64,000 nt of DNA from Amaurobius ferox (lineage: Eukaryota; Arthropoda; Arachnida; Araneae; Amaurobiidae): NCBI GenBank assembly GCA_951213105.1, contig OX578140.1, positions 117,845,653 to 117,909,652 on the forward strand. Direction: 5' to 3'. Positions 33,310-45,249 of this stretch are shown here, piece by piece (position 1 is the first letter of the stretch; the number at the start of each line of letters is the position of its first letter). The notes under the pieces were generated by a model, which did no database searches, was not told the DNA's origin, and saw only the letters and a program-made list of their open reading frames with translations. Position numbers and translations under genes: made by a program.

Positions 33310-35439
33310 AGAAAAATACAGTTTAACATTTATTAGGGTTTATTTTGATGCGGTATTTCTCTAACCAGGGATCGAGAGTGTCGATGTGATATTGTAAGTA
33401 TCGGTGTAGGTAGTTGGTGTTGTGGTGTGTAGCAAGAATGGCAGTGTCGTCCGCATACAAACAAAGTATAGTGTTGTTGGTTTTAGGGATGTCGTTTATG
33501 CAAATGTTAAAAAGAATGGGACCAAGTTTACTGCCCTGAGGGACTCCAGACAGGATATGTTTGGTGTGTGAGTGTGTCTGGTTCAGACGGACATGAAAGG
33601 TTTTGTCGTTGAGGTAGGAGTATAAAATATGGGTAAGAGAGTGTGGCATACGAAGCTGAATGAGTTTGTATATGAGTCCGATGAACCACACCCTATCTAA
33701 GGCCATAGCGACGTCAATAAGTATACCTCCAACTGCTGACAGGTTTTGGAGTCCTTCAAAGATGTACTCCACCACGCGGAGCAGTTGGTGTGTTGTAGAG
33801 TGAAGCTGTCTAAAACCAAATTGCTCTGGGATGAGAATGTTGTTATTAGCAAGGAAATTGTTGATTTGGATGGCGATGAAATGTTCAGTTAGTTTGCCAA
33901 GAGAGGACATCAGACTTATGGGGCGATAACTTTTTGGGGAGTTTAAATTTTCTTTTGGTTTAAAGATAGAAATAATGGCGGCGTGCTTCCAGTCACGGGG
34001 GAAGTAATTGAGATCGAAATTGGAATTGATTAAAACAGTGATGTAAAAGATTATATTAATAGTGCAGGATTTAAGAGCTTTGTTTGAAATATTGTCAGGG
34101 CCAGGGCTTTTCTTGTTTTTGATAGTATTAATGTAGTTAACTATGTCAGTGGGGAAGTATTTGGAACACTAAGAAACTGCTTCACGGTATCCTCGGCTTC
34201 CTCCATGAAATTTGGGCAGAAAATATCTTCGTGTGATGTGAATTGTTTTTCATATACATCAGCGAGTAGATTAGCTTTGTCTTGTTCTGTGTAAACAGTG
34301 GTATTATTGTGAGTGAGTAAGGGAATATTTTTGTGCTTCTTACGAATACGTTTCAAGAAGTCCCAAAGTGAATGATCAGTAGGGGAGAGAGATTCAACGT
34401 ATTGCTCCCATTTGGCTTGTTTATAGTTAGAGATTAAAAGTTTTATTTGTGCCGCCAGGTGATTGTATTTAGTTCTGTAGGCAGGATTTTTTGTGTGTTG
34501 CCAATGTTGGTGAGCGCGGTTTCTGAGTTTAATTTGGCTAGTGATAGAATATGGGAGTTTTTGGTAGAGTTGTGGAATGTAGGTGGAGGTGCTGTCGGAG
34601 AGTGCTGAGCTAAATGCTTGGGTTAGTGTTTTGATCGCCCTGTCAGCATCTTCGGTGGAAGTGATAGTTGGGAAGAGGATGGGGGACTCGTTTAGAAGTT
34701 TAACAAAATTTTTCCAGTTAACTTTAGTAGGGAGAGAGGGGGCCGGAAGAGGGGTATTTAGTTACAGAGTTAATAAGATTGGTAGATGGTCCGAGATAAA
34801 AAGATTAAGTACATTTACAGAGGCTGGGAAGGGACAATTTTTTAATAATGCAAAATCAATGGTGGTAGGATTGGTGTGATTACTATGTCTGGTGGGGAGG
34901 GAAGGAAATTTAATGTCTAAATTATTATCAATACAAAAGTTGTTAAGTTCTCTTCCTACCCGGTTAGTCCTGCGTGCATTCCATCTATGATGGTGCGCAT
35001 TGAAGTCACCTGCTAAGATAGTAGGGGATGGGGGTTTAAGTATGAGTTCAAGATCGTTATTAAGGGGATCGGGAGAGTTAATTCTGTTATAAATGGAACC
35101 AATTATGAGTTTTTGCTGCCTAGGAAGTATGATTTCCACCAATGTGTTTTCAAGACGATGTGTGTTTGAACTTGGGAGATGTGTGTGTGGGATGTGATTT
35201 TTGATGTAAACGGCTGTTCCGCCATAGCTTAGTGGCTGACCTGCGGCGCTGTGTCTTAGTGTGTAGTAGAAAATAAAGTTTTGAATTTTTAAACGGTCTG
35301 GGCGTTTTGTTTTAAGTTCCTGTATTAGGATGATGTCAGCGGGGTTGTCAGTTAAGTGGTTTCTTAGGTCGTCGATTTTATTGCATAAGCTGTTAGCATT
35401 CCAGCAAAGGATATTTAATTTGGATGGGTGTCTATTCAT
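33310..35439 (-). pseudogene. Jockey-like family B, ORF2 endonuclease and reverse transcriptase
   Basis: On the minus strand from 35439: ILCWNANSLCNKIDDL, IILIQELK, TILAGDFNAHHHRWN and SDHLPILLTL form the endonuclease (to 34762). After a frameshift come the linker (34720-34141) and the RT: KSPGPDNISNKAL, SYRPISLMSSLGK, EQFGFRQLHSTTHQL, GVPQGSKLGPILFN and catalytic YADDTAIL near 33450. The frame ends at KINPNKC by 33323. A stop or frameshift near 34141 and near 34760 breaks it. It differs clearly from the Jockey copies at 0-5 and 25-28 kb. Confidence 0.88.
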
Positions 35440-35590
35440 GATTGGTAGGATTTATCTGGGCACCGAAGATAGATTCAATTGCACGGATAAATACAAATAG
35501 TTTGTTGAGGGGATCCTTAACTTTTTCCATATCGGTGATGGCTAATGTGATTTTATTTATTACGTCCTGAATATTGAATCCCGTCTCTCC
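35440..35590 (-). pseudogene. Family B ORF1 tail upstream of ORF2
   Basis: The minus-strand frame reads NIQDVINKITLAITDMEK and ESIFGAQINPTNHE, then stops just at the ORF2 start, with the ATG of ORF2 overlapping. Overlapping ORF1/ORF2 is normal in this clade. The element is 5'-truncated near 35590. Confidence 0.6.
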
Positions 35591-36154
35591 ATAGCAAACG
35601 GTGATTGGCGTAGGGACAACGTTCTGCGGTAGACGGCGCTACTTCAGTTGAATACAGTGGCATAGCTGAAAAGGGATATAAAAGTGCTTGATATAGGATT
35701 TGATATTTAATTTGCAAACATGATATATGCGAAAGCAAAGGTATAAAAACACGAGGAAATAGTGAAACTAGGATAGGCTACGTTTTTTATTGGTTACACA
35801 CACAAAAAAAGATTTTATGATCTATTTTTTTTTAAATTTAGCTTTATGATTTTTATTTCCTTAAATTCTTTTGATAATAATTTCTTTATGAAAAAAAATT
35901 CCAAACACCACAAGCCAGGAGACTTGAAGAAAGAATTATAATCCATATAATATCTTATAAACTCACTTTGTAATTAAAGAAAAAATACTTACTTGAAATT
36001 AAAAGGTTTCAAACATTTAACAAAACCACAACAAATTGAAATTTTACATGCATTTAATATGTGAATCCTTCATCAAAAATTCATATATAAGTTAAATTAT
36101 AACATTCAAAGAAAAATGACTTCAGGTAACAAATTTGTGATAAAGTGAAAAGTT
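35591..36154. other. AT-rich intergenic sequence
   Basis: No ORF, RNA or repeat recognised. Confidence 0.6.
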
Positions 36155-36838
36155 ATTCTTCAATGAATTTTCATGTTTTTATATGAAGAAATTTATTTTT
36201 CCAAATAATTTTTCAATGAATTTTCTATTTCAATTTTTAATCATGGATATACACTTCATGAAATACATATGTAATATTTCAATTTGTTGGGTATCTGCTA
36301 AGTGTTCTAAGTTCTTTTATTTCCTGCAGAAAGCTTTTTATATGTTAAGTATATTAAGAGTGGCAGAGCAAAATGTGTATTTCTCCTATTGAAATGTATA
36401 TAATTATTCTTAGCTTTAGGACATGAGTATATATTATGTATGACCCCCCCCCCCCCCCCCCACTTCCAGGGATGAATCAGTTGGCTGCATATTTTACTTA
36501 TTACGAATTTTCATGTTTTTATATGAAGAAATTTATTATTCCAAATCATTTTTCAATGAATTTTCTATTTCAATTTTTAATCATGGATATACACTTCATG
36601 AAATACATATGCAATATCTCAATTTGTTGGATATCTGCTAAGTGTTCTAAGTTCTTTTATTTCCTGCAGAAAGTTTTTTATATGTAAAGTACATTAAGAG
36701 TGGCAGAGCAAAATGTGTATTTCTCCTATTGAAATGTATATACTTATTCTTAGCTTTAGGACATGAGTATAGATTATCTATGACCCCTCTCCTCCCAGGG
36801 ATGAATCAGTTGGCTGCATATTTTACTTTTTGCTGAAT
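36155..36838. repeat. Direct tandem duplication, ~340 bp unit, two copies
   Basis: The block TCATGTTTTTATATGAAG at 36171 recurs at 36511, exactly 340 bp later. Similarity then runs through TTCCTGCAGAAAG and TAGGACATGAGTATA to GGATGAATCAGTTGGCTGC in both copies. The first copy has a long C run (about 36445-36462) where the second has CCCCTCTCCTCCC. The short ORFs in the two copies are parallel shadows. Confidence 0.92.
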
Positions 36839-39134
36839 TTGAAATAGTCTGAAAAATATTCTGTCACTGTGATAAAAATTACAATTTTTTAAATTAAAAC
36901 AATGCACATTTTTGAATAATTTGCATTTTTAATATTATTTTAGTTGAAATGTTTAAAATTTGCCTAATTTTGCTTTAAAATTAATTAATTAACTTAGCAT
37001 AAACTATAAAATAAATGATGAAATGTCAATCTGTTAGTTGCGGAGTGAGCCCGTCACAATATTCAATAGATATAGGCAGGCCCGGTTTAAGGCGTGGGCG
37101 GCGTGGGCAATTGCCCACAGCGGCCGAATTAGGGGCGGCCATTCGGAAGTGAAATTAGGTGTAGTAAGAATTACTTTTGTGGTCGTATTAAAAAATTTTT
37201 GAACCAATTTTGTGCCACTTTAATATAAACGAATTTATTTTTTCAGATAGTATTAAAATATAAAAAGGATAAACTCGTTTTTCTCCCATAATTATATCTT
37301 TTTTGAAGCAATGTACAGATCTACTTGAAAGTACGTACGCTCAAACACTTGAGAGATTACTAGATTTTAAACAACTTGCAGCTGGGTGCAGCCTGCAATC
37401 CCTTAGGGGACTTTGCTTTCCCCAAATCCTAGGAAAAACCCAAGGAGCGATTCTCAGAATTTTTTCCTGGTTTCAAATTCAAATTGCAAACACATGGATG
37501 CGGTCTCTGTGATCGCACTTCTAAAAGGAAGGGAGGGAGGAGATTAGTCCAGATGGTCATTCTTTTGATCGTCTACCGTTTTAGATCATTTAGGTATTCA
37601 GCCTAGCTGGATGGAGGCCATGCAGATAACAAACACAGTGACTAGAAGTAAAAATCTACTTCTTAGTGTTCAAAGTGTTGTGTTATGCTGTTGTGCGACA
37701 TTCACAAATCCATCGACAACTATGGCTGTCTTTTAAGTTCTAACTATTGGGGTAAACTTTTCTTTCAATTATTTAAAATATTTTTGCAAAATTTCTTAAT
37801 TGACTACATTTTTTGTCAATGTTTAATGTGTTTCAACAAATAAAATTAATTTGGTACTGAATTTAGTCTATGACATTAGCCCCAGAATAATACTGATAAA
37901 AGAATAATTTTTTCATGTTTTTATCCAAAATACTATGCCCCGTGGCTGTTCTATAAGGAATTTCAGAGGCAAATAATTAAGCAATAGTGTAAAATGATCT
38001 TAATTTTATATTTTTTCCAGTTTCAATCCAAAACGAAAAATAAAATGGTACAAAATATTTTTGCGAAGTAAAATATTCTTTTATGAATATTTGCATGAAA
38101 GTGCAAAAGTTGTTTATAAATTGTTAGAGCTGTTTTATAAATTAATAAATATATTCTATAGACTCAATCTGAGAATTATACATATTCTTTTGCTCATGCA
38201 TACAAATTTCTGTCTAGATATACGTTCAATAATCTGTAAATACTATTTTTTTTGCATAATTACACTTTTAGTTATAATTACAATTTAATACACTTTTAAG
38301 TAAAATGTTAATTAAACAATCTTAAAATTTGTAATATACATTTTGATATTGTGATTTTTTTTTATACTACTCAAACAATTCATTTAATATCCCCATGTTC
38401 TAGTCAACATTCGATTTATTATTATTCTTATATAAAGTTGTATTGTATGATATGTGGTATTTTTTGTCTATTTTTTTTTTTTTTTTCGAAACCGAGAAAA
38501 AATTAAACATTGACGGTCCTCTTTTCCAACGAAGTGTTTTTTTTTATTCTTAATACACCCTATTTTTATTACCCCACTCGAAAGTTCATATTTTTTAATT
38601 TCTAACCTCCCCCCCCCCCCTCCTATCCTTTTTTTAATGAATTTGGAAGCATTTGGATATTTCCTTGTGTTACTGTTGGGCCCATATATCTCTAAATTAT
38701 TTTCAGATGTTTTCGCTTGTTATTTTTTTTTTAAATTATGAAAACAATTGCAAAACATTGACGAAAACATTGCATTTTTTACCGTCTTGTTCTCTAATGA
38801 TTGCAAATATGATTTTTTCCCCTCTCTTAGTTTTGTTATGCACTTTATCTTTCGGTAGAAAATTAGAATATTTTTAATTTTTACCCCCTCCACCTTTCTT
38901 TGCTAATTGTTGTCCCTTTTTCTATTCTATATATTTTTCCTGCTTTTGGATTAGGTTTTGTATCTTCGAACATATTTTTTATATATTTTCATACACTTGT
39001 CACAAACTCAGGAACATTTTAAACATTACATTTCAATCGTCTTCACCCACAGTGAATCTATAATAATAAAAAGAAGAATCTATCTGTTTGTTTGTCCACA
39101 ATGCCGACCGATATCTATCTCATTGAATTTTTTC
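36839..39134. other. AT-rich non-coding region with a hAT-like end
   Basis: At 37077 CAGGCCCGGTTTAAGGCG starts a GC-rich stretch (GTGGGCGGCGTGGGCAATTGCCCAC) typical of hAT termini; no partner end with matching target duplication was found. The remainder is AT-rich, with T runs and a C run near 38608, and no gene seen. Confidence 0.5.
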
Positions 39135-39148
39135 ACACAGTCGCATCT

Positions 39149-39435
39149 GGGGGCGCGGTAGCCCATTGGTTAGCGCGCTGGAGTTGCACTCGGTAGGCCC
39201 GGGTTCGATTCCAGCCACTGCCAAAAACTGCCGCCGTGTTCACGCGGAGTACGATCACGTTAAACATGTGGGTCCGTAAGTCCTTCCAAGAGGTTGGTGG
39301 TAGGGGAAGGAGGGTACGGTCCCTGTGGATGCCTCCCCCACTGGGTTCCGGTCTAAATTGGGTGGCACTTCCCGGCCGTCCAAACAGTTACCTTACATCT
39401 TTCTGGTAGGTCGGACGGTCTGAGTCTCAACAACA
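39149..39435 (+). mobile_element. tRNA-derived SINE, family 2, intact copy with 14 bp target duplication
   Basis: The head GGGGGCGCGGTAGCCCATTGG has an A box (TAGCCCATTGG), with the B box GGTTCGATTCC at about 39203. A conserved body (GCCGCCGTGTTCACGCGGAG, CTAAATTGGGTGGCAC, GTCGGACGGTC) and an (AAC)n tail follow. The flanks ACACAGTCGCATCT are identical at 39135-39148 and 39436-39449. This is the reference copy for the minus-strand copies at 21.4-22 kb. Confidence 0.92.
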
Positions 39436-39814
39436 ACACAGTCGCATCTATATCTGAACTAATGCATCTCGAAGGCCTTTTACCAAAATTTACATTCGAA
39501 TTTTAACGAATTTGTAAATTCCAAAATCAGATAATCTTCAGCTACCGATATGACCTAGCAGCTTTATTCTCGATTTAACAGTTGCAGAACCTCCAGTCAT
39601 CGATATGATCTAACAGCTAATCATACGATTTAACAGCTACCGTAACGATCTAATGCCACGTTCATCTCCTAGAGGTTATTAATCTATCATTCATTTATAT
39701 TCTGCATTACGGAGAGAGTTTACTTTCTTTTCGCTTTGCGGATAGCGTACTGGTAATTTGGCGTCAGTTCAGGATTTGAAGAAAATTGAGTAGTGTTATT
39801 ACTTTCCTTATATA

Positions 39815-42290
39815 CATAATGTATAAGGAAAGTATTGTGACGGGATCGAAAATTTGAATTCGAGTTTTCGACGGGAGAGCACGTTTCAAGCAACCCTGAT
39901 CACGAATCGAACATTTTTGAGGTGATGTCTGTGTGTGTGTGTCAGTGAGCCTTTGGAGACGATATCTCACGAACGAATGGAGCGATTCGAATGAAATTTG
40001 GTACAAAAATCACAATCCATGAATACTGGAAGCCTATTGTTTTAAAACACAATCGAATGTTCAGAACCTGCCTAAATATTCGAGTGAAATTTTGAAAAAA
40101 TCATTAAAAAAGCAAAACCTTTAATAAAGTTACGCAAATAGAGATTTCTTATGTAATTTTTCCTTAGAAAACGATTGACATAAACTTTAGAACGCTAGTA
40201 TGAACCGTTCTCGAGATATTGCACATTTTTGAAATAAATTTATCAAAAAAATCCCATAAATTAAAAATAAATATTAACTGTTGAGAAACATGTTTACTTT
40301 TAATATGTAATATCATGCGATAAATTTGATGACATCATTCTCATGGATCTAAGTCGTTCTATTCACGAGAAAAGATACTTTGAGTAATACTTTTGTATTT
40401 GAACGCCAATAGTCATTTATCTGCTGTAAGAATAACTTATTTTTCCATCTATAACGCTTGGCGGGATTTTGGCAACGAATTTAGCGGAATGTCGCCAACT
40501 TGGCGACACTTTTAAATGTTGCCAAATTAACGAAAATCTCGCCAAATGGATAAAAATGACGCTAAATCAATGAATAACGACTAATTGAAGAAAATTCAAT
40601 GTCTTGGAAAGTAATATAGGTATCTACTATAAGAATAACATTTTTTTAAATTGTGAATGCAATAAATTCATTGCATTACTTAAAGAAAGTCATGTGTTGC
40701 CCATATCAGATTTTTTATAAATGTATTAAGTAACGGGGGTTTATTTTCTTCCCGGTCAACACCGGGTAATTCGTTCCAGTGATACAATAAAACAAATGTT
40801 AAATTAGTCAAAGTGTAAAATTTTGTTGTAATTTGGATAGTATTCCATTATTATGTATATTTCCGTATGTATATTTCCACGTATATTTTCGTATGTATAT
40901 TTCTACCTATTTTGTTCAAACCTCACCAATCAATAAGCATCCTTAGAATCCCCATATTCATTTGACATCCTAATTTTTTTTAAACAAAACAAAATATGTC
41001 GTACTTGTGCACCAATATTTCACAAAAGAGTAAGTAACCAAACTGAGTTGCAACAATCGTGGCATTTCAAATATTAAAGCTTTCCCACCCATTGGAAAAC
41101 TTGGTTTTTGAAGTATAGTGGTTATAATTTCGATATGTTAAAATATCGAAATTATAACCACTATACTTCAAAAACCAAGAAAGTGACCCAAAATCCAATT
41201 ATATACACTTGTAGGATTTCTAAAGAGCAATAAATTCATACTAATTGTTTATAGTTATCACTTTTAGTTTTTAAGCTATAAGCATTACAACCTTGAAGTG
41301 CTTCAAATTTTCAAACTTCTTCCACTTGACAAGATGATTACTCGAAAACCATAAAAGTTTTTTTAAATATACATATAAATTCAGAAACTAAAACTTTCCT
41401 TATACATATTTTTATCACTTAATAATTTTATCGATCGTTTATACTTTCGTAGATATTTCGAGTGAAAGTATGAAACATGGAAAAAAACCTCATTTTTATG
41501 TTTCAAAGTTTAAGCCTCCCCTCACTACCGAAAAAAAAATAGAGTTCTATCCAAAATCCAATTATATATACCTGTAGGGCTTTCACAGAGCTACATATTC
41601 ATGCTTATTGTTTAAAGCTAGTTTTTTAGGTTTTTGAGATGTTATTAACTTGAAAAATGGAAAAATTTCAATCTTTTTCAATTTGGCAAGAAGATTACTC
41701 GAGAACTATAAAAGCTTTTCTTAATAATAAATATAAATTTTGATACTAAATTTCCTAGTACGTATTTTTGTCATTTACTATTTATATCTTTATTTTATAG
41801 TTTAAAATGAAAACAAGAATAATAAAAACACTCGCTCGGGCAGACACTTTTTGTTTTCTAAAAAAAAGTTCTGAATATTAAAATATTGAAATTATTATAA
41901 TAAGCGCCCAAAAGGCTTACATTTTTCGTAACGCTTTGTTTCCCCTACACAGAAACCCCAAACATAGATGTTATTCACGTAAACTTACATTTAATATGAT
42001 TGTTTATTTAATATTTTTGAATGCCGTTTTTTTTTATGATTTAAAAGAAGTTTGAAAATTTGCGACCTTCCGCGTGTTCATTTTCCTTTAATCATAAATT
42101 TTGTTCACTTCACTCCATTCATTATAGAAATTTTGTCTCTCTAGACTCCTATACACATCCATATATACATTACACTCACGCACAGACCAGACATCCCTTT
42201 AAAATAATTGATGTGGGTTAAAGGATGCCCAAAACGTATATTCATCCGTCGAAAATTCGAGTTTACGACCCCACCATTATATTTTCCTAT
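39815..42290. mobile_element. Putative TIR element, ~2.5 kb, non-coding
   Basis: The left end reads TGTATAAGGAAAGTATTGTG, with TTCGAGTTTTCGACGG further in. The right end near 42250-42290, read inverted, has TGTATAGGAAAATATAATGG and CGAATTTTCGACGG in the same order. The arms are diverged and the target duplication is unclear. A short palindrome (TACTTTCCTTATA...TATAAGGAAAGTA) sits at the left edge. No transposase is seen; it contains the hairpin at 41100-41179. Confidence 0.5.
41100..41179. repeat. Perfect 37 bp inverted repeat with 6 nt loop
   Basis: The arms 41100-41136 and 41143-41179 are exact reverse complements, starting CTTGGTTTTTGAAGTATAG and separated by GTTAAA. Transcribed, it would form a bulge-free hairpin. 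Possible origins are template switching, a terminal hairpin of a transposon, or an assembly artefact. Confidence 0.95.
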
Positions 42291-42559
42291 ACATCATTTG
42301 TGTGCAGGGAAATTGCAAATAAAGTCCAAAATTCAGTTATGTATTATAAATTACTGCTGCATTATGCATGTATGCATGTAGAAAGAAATGTAAGGCATTA
42401 CATTTTCTAAACCGCTAATTAAAGCTCGAAATTTAGATGAGAATAAAATTTGATAGGTCAATGAAATAAAATAATTTGCGTAAGGTGATGGCGATTCTGT
42501 TTCTAAGGGAGATTATTCTCTCCTGCTCTTGCCTATCTAAGATGCTTTGCTCTTAATTG
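42291..42559. other. AT-rich sequence, no gene seen
   Basis: A short region between the TIR element and the Tc1 relic; nothing recognised. Confidence 0.5.
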
Positions 42560-43280
42560 CTTTCTCGTATAATCACGAAAAAAGTCCAGTCTTCATCCAC
42601 ACACCTATGCGTCGGTCATCAGTACTGACGAAGCGGAATTTGTCTCTAAACATGCCTCCAATCGTACACTGTCTAGTTTGACCGAGCTAAACACCAATTC
42701 AGACGTCTCTGCCTATGTTAAGGGATCAGTGGTAGGCGCGTTAATGGACGTCGACAGTTGATCCCATCAGTCGTCTCCGAATAATATACATTGATACAGG
42801 ATTCACGGGTGATGGCTGATAAGGTTCGAATGTCTGATAACCATGCTATTGGTGTAGATGTAACTCCTCTCTTGACTGCACGATCCACTCCAGCAGTTGT
42901 CTGTCTGGGGCATTCTAAGCCTCTGCGACGGTTACATTGGTCTTCATTGATCCACTATTTCCATCACCGAGCAACTACCATATCGTTCTGGCCAAGATAG
43001 CGACTGATACGTCTGTTGGACCAGTTTCCCTTGGGCCATTGATGCGACTTCTCTCTAAATCCGACAATTGTTCGTAGTGCTGTCGAGTATGTCTCAAAGG
43101 CATCTTTGTACACAATTTTCAGTATCAAAGCAGAAAATCCAGTTTCAGTTGCTCGTAAGTAAGAACATTAGACGTTATAAATGCTGCACTATACGTCATT
43201 CCCATGCGTGTTGCATGAGCCCTATAACGTCATTGGCGTTGATCAGTTGATCATTTGCAGTTTGATCATTTGCATACCTC
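42560..43280 (-). pseudogene. Tc1-like transposase relic
   Basis: Pieces in several minus-strand frames follow the order of a Tc1/mariner transposase. Near 43060-42950: IVGFREKSHQW and RRISRYLGQND (helix-turn-helix). Near 42930-42890: RRRGLECPRQTTAG. Near 42730-42660: RRPLTRLPLIP and RRLNWCLARSN, the segment before the second catalytic Asp. Near 42640-42580: RFVSTDDRRIGVWMKTG. Stops and frameshifts are frequent. The DDE triad cannot be read as a set, so it is long dead. Confidence 0.75.
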
Positions 43281-43319
43281 TTAAAACGAAATTTGCATGC
43301 CCAGTTTCGTAGCTGTAGC

Positions 43320-43364
43320 TCAATATATATATATATATATATATAATTATATATATATATATAT

Positions 43365-43401
<37 letters not shown>

Positions 43402-43419
43402 ATTATATATATATATATA

Positions 43420-43450
<31 letters not shown>
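43320..43450. repeat. (AT)n microsatellite with regular AATT interruptions
   Basis: Blocks of TATATATA are separated by ATAATTATAT units, making the stretch largely self-complementary. Confidence 0.95.
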
Positions 43451-43454
<4 letters not shown>

Positions 43455-43509
43455 GGCGGCTCCAAACTGTCTTGCCCACACACGAAAATATCCTTGAGCC
43501 GGCCCTGCT
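43440..43509 (-). mobile_element. Solitary hAT-like terminus
   Basis: Read inverted, the end is CAGGGCCGGCTCAAGG, then GTGTGTGGGCAAGAC and GGAGCCGCC. This is like the start at 37077 and like other hAT ends in arthropods. Its flanking octamer does not match that of the 37077 end, so they do not form one element. Confidence 0.5.
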
Positions 43510-43674
43510 GAAATTTGAGAACAACAGGGAAGGAAGGATTCAAGAACAGTAACGAGGCTTTATTAGCTGAAGAGGAAAATTGTTTAATTCCGAGAGGGGG
43601 GCGTAACACCGACCCCTCGGAAAGAAAAGGTCATAACTCAGAATCTGCTCCAGAAGCTGACTGTACAGGCAAAG
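43510..43674. other. Unassigned sequence with a G run
   Basis: Short region between transposon ends; GAGAGGGGGGCG at about 43590 is the only notable feature. Confidence 0.4.
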
Positions 43675-43678
43675 TATA

Positions 43679-44986
43679 GGGAGGTTTCACCTACGTCACG
43701 TTTCTGTAGCAACCATTTGAGCAGACGACTGCTTTGTACACGCAACAGTTAGAACGCCATGAATCAACATTACAAATCTTATTTATCGCAGCTAGATCCT
43801 GGATATAAAAGCTTATATTAAGCTAAAATCAACGAAATTTGAGGTGAAGATCCTTATGATGGATGCAGATTACTCACAGAAAAGTTATATTTTAATGTTT
43901 TTGAAAATTAACATGGTAATAGTTGGAAACTTTATTATATGGAAAAAAATGTTTCCACAAATCAATCTCTTGTCAATTCAGAGAGTTTTGATATAACTTC
44001 ATGGTCACTGAAATCTCATGTCGGTTTTATGTCATGTCTATCACAATGGGTTTTCGATTTTATATTAAATAAGTAGACAAATTGAGATTTTGAAACTTCC
44101 CTAGGAAATATCTGTGATATAGATATACATATTGTGAATAAAATTTATTTTCCTAGAAATATTATCTTCTATGTCAAATGTACTACATTACACATCTGAT
44201 GTTATGTCTGTCACAAACGAAACAGGTATCTGCTATTGAATTTAGTGATTTTAATTTGATGTTGATTTTTTTTAATTTTAGATTTATGAAACAAAATGAA
44301 AATTACGGAGTTGATTGCTAAAAAATCAATGATTGTATAATCAAATTACAAAACTAAAATTTTGCGCTTTTTTTTAAGATTTATTAAACTTAAATTGAAA
44401 AGCATACTGTGCCATATAATGTACTCACCATGAATAAAATGCTCACCAGTGGCTTATCCTGACTCTAAAAAGTGTGTGTGTGTGTAGGGGGGGGGAGCCC
44501 AACTGTTTAACATTTACTTATGCCAGGGTTATTTAAAATGAAAAATACGCATAACATTAAAAAGTCTTGAAGAGTGTGTGTGTGTGTGAGGGGGGGGGGG
44601 GGGGGTTCACTGCAAACTTTCCTGTGCTTCAAATTTTCAGTATTCCAGTCTTCTCTGTTGATTTTTAAAGGCCATTCTTTGCTTCTTTTAACAGACAAGT
44701 CCTTGATTTTATTTCCTTTATTTTCAATCATTCGAGGGAATGAAAAAAATGATACAATTAATTACGGCACAAATCGCCTTTATCATATTCAATTACTTTA
44801 TCTTAAATAAATAATGATTATATGATATCGGATGGATATAATTTTAATAAAACGACTTTTTAATAAAAATTTCACACCAAAACGTATCTTTTACATATAA
44901 ACCTAATGCAAGTTCAACGTTTCTTTGTACAAAGAAAACTTAGAATTTTTTCCGCTAGATGGACGAGACGTCACGTAAAACCTCCC
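43679..44986. mobile_element. TIR element, ~1.3 kb, flanked by TATA, upstream of GTF2H3
   Basis: The left terminus GGGAGGTTTCAC (43679-43690) and right terminus GTAAAACCTCCC (44975-44986) are inverted with one mismatch. TATA lies on both sides (43675-43678 and 44987-44990), so the target duplication is TA or TATA. ACGTCACG follows each end. The left interior has a broken frame reading MNQHYKSYLSQLDPGYKSLY and GEDPYDG, probably a transposase remnant I cannot name. (TG)n and poly-G runs occur at 44470-44606. Confidence 0.7.
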
Positions 44987-45249
44987 TATAAAGGAAGCAG
45001 TGTCTGAGTTTGATCTGATACTATTCACATGTAACTGAAAATAATACAACTAATATTGGCAATTCAATCAATCAACAAAATACAAATCAATTCAAAAGCG
45101 TCGTGAAGTGTGTATAAAATGTTCGTAGAGTTTTTATGTGGATGTTTAATATTATTTTGTGAATCAAATTTAAGATTCCAGAAGACATTTTATTTCAATT
45201 TATTTTGAAAATTAAATAAAATAACCTAAATTAAGTAAAAGGAATCGCC
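44987..45249 (+). promoter_or_regulatory. GTF2H3: 5' flank / 5' UTR of GTF2H3
   Basis: Only about 260 bp separate the TIR element from the start codon, so promoter and 5' UTR should lie here and perhaps inside the element. TATAAAGG at 44987-44994 spans the junction and could serve as a TATA box; ACGTCACG at 44969-44976 is a CRE-like site. No initiator is convincing. The start context GAATCGCCATG is acceptable for animals. Confidence 0.45.

Noticed and set aside
36183..36687. Two similar membrane-like ORFs
   Set aside because: They are parallel translations of the 340 bp tandem duplication in AT-rich DNA; hydrophobicity follows from T-rich codons.
37077..43509. One 6.4 kb hAT element joining the hAT-like ends at 37077 and 43509
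   Set aside because: The flanking octamers (GATATAGG and CTGAAATT) do not match and no transposase lies between.
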